From assembly GCA_020632665.1 (NCBI GenBank), contig JACKFC010000025.1, positions 1-64,000 of the forward strand: 64,000 nucleotides of DNA. Reading direction: 5' to 3'. Positions within the stretch are counted from its first letter, which is position 1. Each line of letters opens with the position of its first letter. Positions 60,702-64,000 of the stretch are shown here, in pieces. Both the position numbers and the translations under genes were made by a program. The notes beneath the pieces were generated by a model, which had not been told where the DNA came from, searched no databases, and saw nothing but the letters and a program-made list of their open reading frames with translations. Origin of the DNA: Deltaproteobacteria bacterium (lineage in GTDB: Bacteria; Myxococcota_A; UBA9042).

Positions 60702-62249
60702 TCAGTTGCGCCGGACGGCGACGAAGGGGTTCACGCCGGTGGGCTCTTCGAGGATGCGGTGCTCGGCGGAGGGCACGCCGGCGCGGGCGAAGGCGAGGAT
60801 CTCCTCGCGCGTCCGGTAGAGCAGGCGCCAGTCCTGGTGGTGCTCCATGAACCAGCGGCAGGGGTTCTCCGGCACCATATTGCCGATCCACACCTCGCCG
60901 CCTTCGCGCAGCACCGAATAGAGCTTGGCCGTCAGCCCGGCGGCGACCTTGTCGTTGAGGTAGTCGTAGAGGCCGCAGCAGATGACGCCGTCGAAGAGCC
61001 CGACGCCCTCGAACATCGCCGGGTTCTTGATCAGCGCCCGGATGCCTTCGTGCAGGAAGGTCACTTGCACCCGGCCGCGCCATTTTGTGTCGACCAGGGT
61101 TTTGATCCGGCCGTAGGCATACGCGAGCGCGTTGGCGTCTTGGTCGAAGAGCACGATCTCGACCGGCGCAGGCATATGGTCGCGGTCGCGCAGCAGCTCG
61201 TAGACCTCCTGTGCCGGACCGGCGGCGATGCTGAGCAGGCGGATCTTCTGGTCGGGCTTGTCCCAGCCCTGCATCAGCGCCGTGAGCTGCCGCAAGATCA
61301 GGTTCTTCCGCTCGCGCACCGCGCACGCCGCCGCCGACTGCAAGAAGGCGTAGGCCATCGCCTTGGCGAAGAGCGTCGGGCCCTCGAACGGACGCTCGTA
61401 GACGTAGCGCATCAGCTCGTAGTCACCCGGGTAGCCGAAGGGCTTGTCGAGCGCGCGCCGCATCCACGGCGCCTCGATCATCGCTGGATGGACCATCGCG
61501 CGGGAATAGGCCTCGAGGTCCTTGTCCCGGGCCGGGTCGGCCAGCCGGCGGGCGGCGTCGATCTCATCGCAGAAGCGCAAGATCGTCGGCACGAACTCGC
61601 GTGAGATCAGGTCGATCAGCGCGCCGTAGGCCTCGCTCTCGACCGGCGCGTGCACGATGTCCCAGCCCAGCTCCTGCTCGATCGCGTCGAATTCGGCGCG
61701 CGTGCGCTGCAAATACGTCGCCAGCTCGGCGACCCGCGCCTTGAACGCGTCGGCGGCGACATCGGCCCAAGGTGCGCGGCCGAACGCCTCGGCTCCGCGC
61801 GCGCGCTCCCGCGCCTGCGCCACCCGCTGCGCCGCCAGCAGCGCGTCGATGCGCAAGAGCGCGCCTTGCAGCTCCAAGCCGACGATGCGGCCCGGCTGCA
61901 GCGAGACGACCTTGGCGTCGAGCGTCGCGATCGGCCGGCCGTCGACCAGGACCTGCACGCCCGGGAGCGCGCCACCTTCGGCGGGCAGCGCCGCTTCGGT
62001 CGGCCAGACCACGCCGAGGCCGCTCTGCGAGAGGTTGCGCAGCCGCGCCTCGCCGACGTCCCCCAGCGCGGGGATCAGGACGCGCACGTCGAGCGGCGCC
62101 AATGCGTCGGGATCGTAGCGGTTCGGGCGGAAGTAGATCTCCCGCCCGAAGGCGCCCGAGGTCAGCGCCGAGGTATCCTGGTGGGCGTGGCCGTTGGACG
62201 CCGGGCGCGTCGAATCGGACTCGGGGCTCGAGGGGCGATGCAGGGTCAT
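60702..62249 (-). CDS. PilZ domain fused to a PhcB-like SAM methyltransferase
   Basis: The 515-residue protein has a PilZ-like N-domain (about residues 38-135) with the motif NLSQSGLGV and an RPNR stretch before it, then a linker, then a class I methyltransferase (about 200-515). The methyltransferase part shows FGYPGDYELMRYVYERPFEG, the PhcB-type signature, SAM motif I LLSIAAGPAQEVYELL (about 338) and acidic motif VLFDQDANAL (about 366). PhcB makes 3-hydroxy fatty acid methyl esters, the Ralstonia quorum signal. c-di-GMP binding through PilZ could tie signal output to c-di-GMP. It is transcribed first, followed by the hybrid kinase. Confidence 0.82.
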   Translation of the reverse strand: MTLHRPSSPESDSTRPASNGHAHQDTSALTSGAFGREIYFRPNRYDPDALAPLDVRVLIPALGDVGEARLRNLSQSGLGVVWPTEAALPAEGGALPGVQVLVDGRPIATLDAKVVSLQPGRIVGLELQGALLRIDALLAAQRVAQARERARGAEAFGRAPWADVAADAFKARVAELATYLQRTRAEFDAIEQELGWDIVHAPVESEAYGALIDLISREFVPTILRFCDEIDAARRLADPARDKDLEAYSRAMVHPAMIEAPWMRRALDKPFGYPGDYELMRYVYERPFEGPTLFAKAMAYAFLQSAAACAVRERKNLILRQLTALMQGWDKPDQKIRLLSIAAGPAQEVYELLRDRDHMPAPVEIVLFDQDANALAYAYGRIKTLVDTKWRGRVQVTFLHEGIRALIKNPAMFEGVGLFDGVICCGLYDYLNDKVAAGLTAKLYSVLREGGEVWIGNMVPENPCRWFMEHHQDWRLLYRTREEILAFARAGVPSAEHRILEEPTGVNPFVAVRRN

Positions 62250-62396
62250 GGCGGGGCTCCGCCGCGGCAGGACGCCGCGCGTTGGCCGAAATTACGCCAC
62301 GTGCGAGGTCCGGTCCAGAATCGCGTTCGACCGGCTGGCGAATCCCACGCTACACTCCCGCCCCGCGCGCGCCGACCGCGCGACGAGGAGCCCGCC

Positions 62397-64000
<1,604 letters not shown>

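Overview
The window is high-GC, densely coded bacterial DNA. Its many lipoproteins with Thr/Asp/Ala-rich linkers, the giant cysteine-rich lipoproteins with RCC1-type repeats, the hybrid histidine kinases and the PilZ-methyltransferase fusion point to Myxococcota or a related deltaproteobacterial group. That placement rests on gene style only; no rRNA or ribosomal protein gene is present. No tRNA, rRNA or CRISPR array was seen.

Layout. 1-7.0 kb: the end of an ABC1/UbiB kinase-like gene, a PqqD-domain coiled-coil protein, the agmatine-to-putrescine pair aguA-aguB, and an operon of an OmpA-like lipoprotein, a thioredoxin-like lipoprotein and an HExxH protein. 7.0-14.6 kb: a HicAB pair, an MscS channel and a three-lipoprotein operon whose lead protein has TIG folds and an HExxH site. 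14.6-17.4 kb: a small defence island with a FitAB/VapBC-type toxin-antitoxin pair and an ATPase plus DUF4435 (TOPRIM-like) pair resembling PARIS. 17.5-26.4 kb: a DUF2911 protein, a complete bacillithiol operon (bshC-bshB-bshA), and a secreted PIG-L deacetylase with a tiny membrane protein and a sodium/solute symporter. 26.4-36.5 kb: an accessory region. It holds a radical SAM/SPASM enzyme with a small lipoprotein-like peptide, a frameshifted DUF4160 gene with DUF2442, four 60-bp palindromes, an IS630-family element sitting in a lipoprotein gene, a duplicated 3' end of the symporter, and a giant cysteine-rich/RCC1 lipoprotein. 36.5-47.1 kb: a patatin phospholipase, prepilin peptidase, histidine kinase, yajC-secD-secF, recJ and a BNR-type lipoprotein. 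47.1-56.5 kb: a tandem-repeat/hairpin region, a tandem-fused AdoMet decarboxylase-like protein, a second giant cysteine-rich/RCC1 lipoprotein and two parvulin-type isomerase genes, with a 1.9-kb stretch full of frameshifts. 56.5-64 kb: a cysteine-rich lipoprotein, a two-gene operon resembling phc quorum sensing (PilZ-methyltransferase plus a kinase-receiver-kinase fusion), and a 3'-truncated hutU.

How the genes work together. AguA and AguB make putrescine, and the AdoMetDC-like protein 40 kb away could supply aminopropyl groups for spermidine. BshC/B/A would make the thiol bacillithiol. YajC-SecD-SecF serve export of the abundant lipoproteins. The PhcB-like methyltransferase could make a fatty-acid methyl ester signal read by the adjacent multi-domain kinase. 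The most notable accessory features are the 60-bp palindromes bracketing lipoprotein gene cassettes, and the IS630 insertion, whose removal on paper restores one continuous lipoprotein reading frame.
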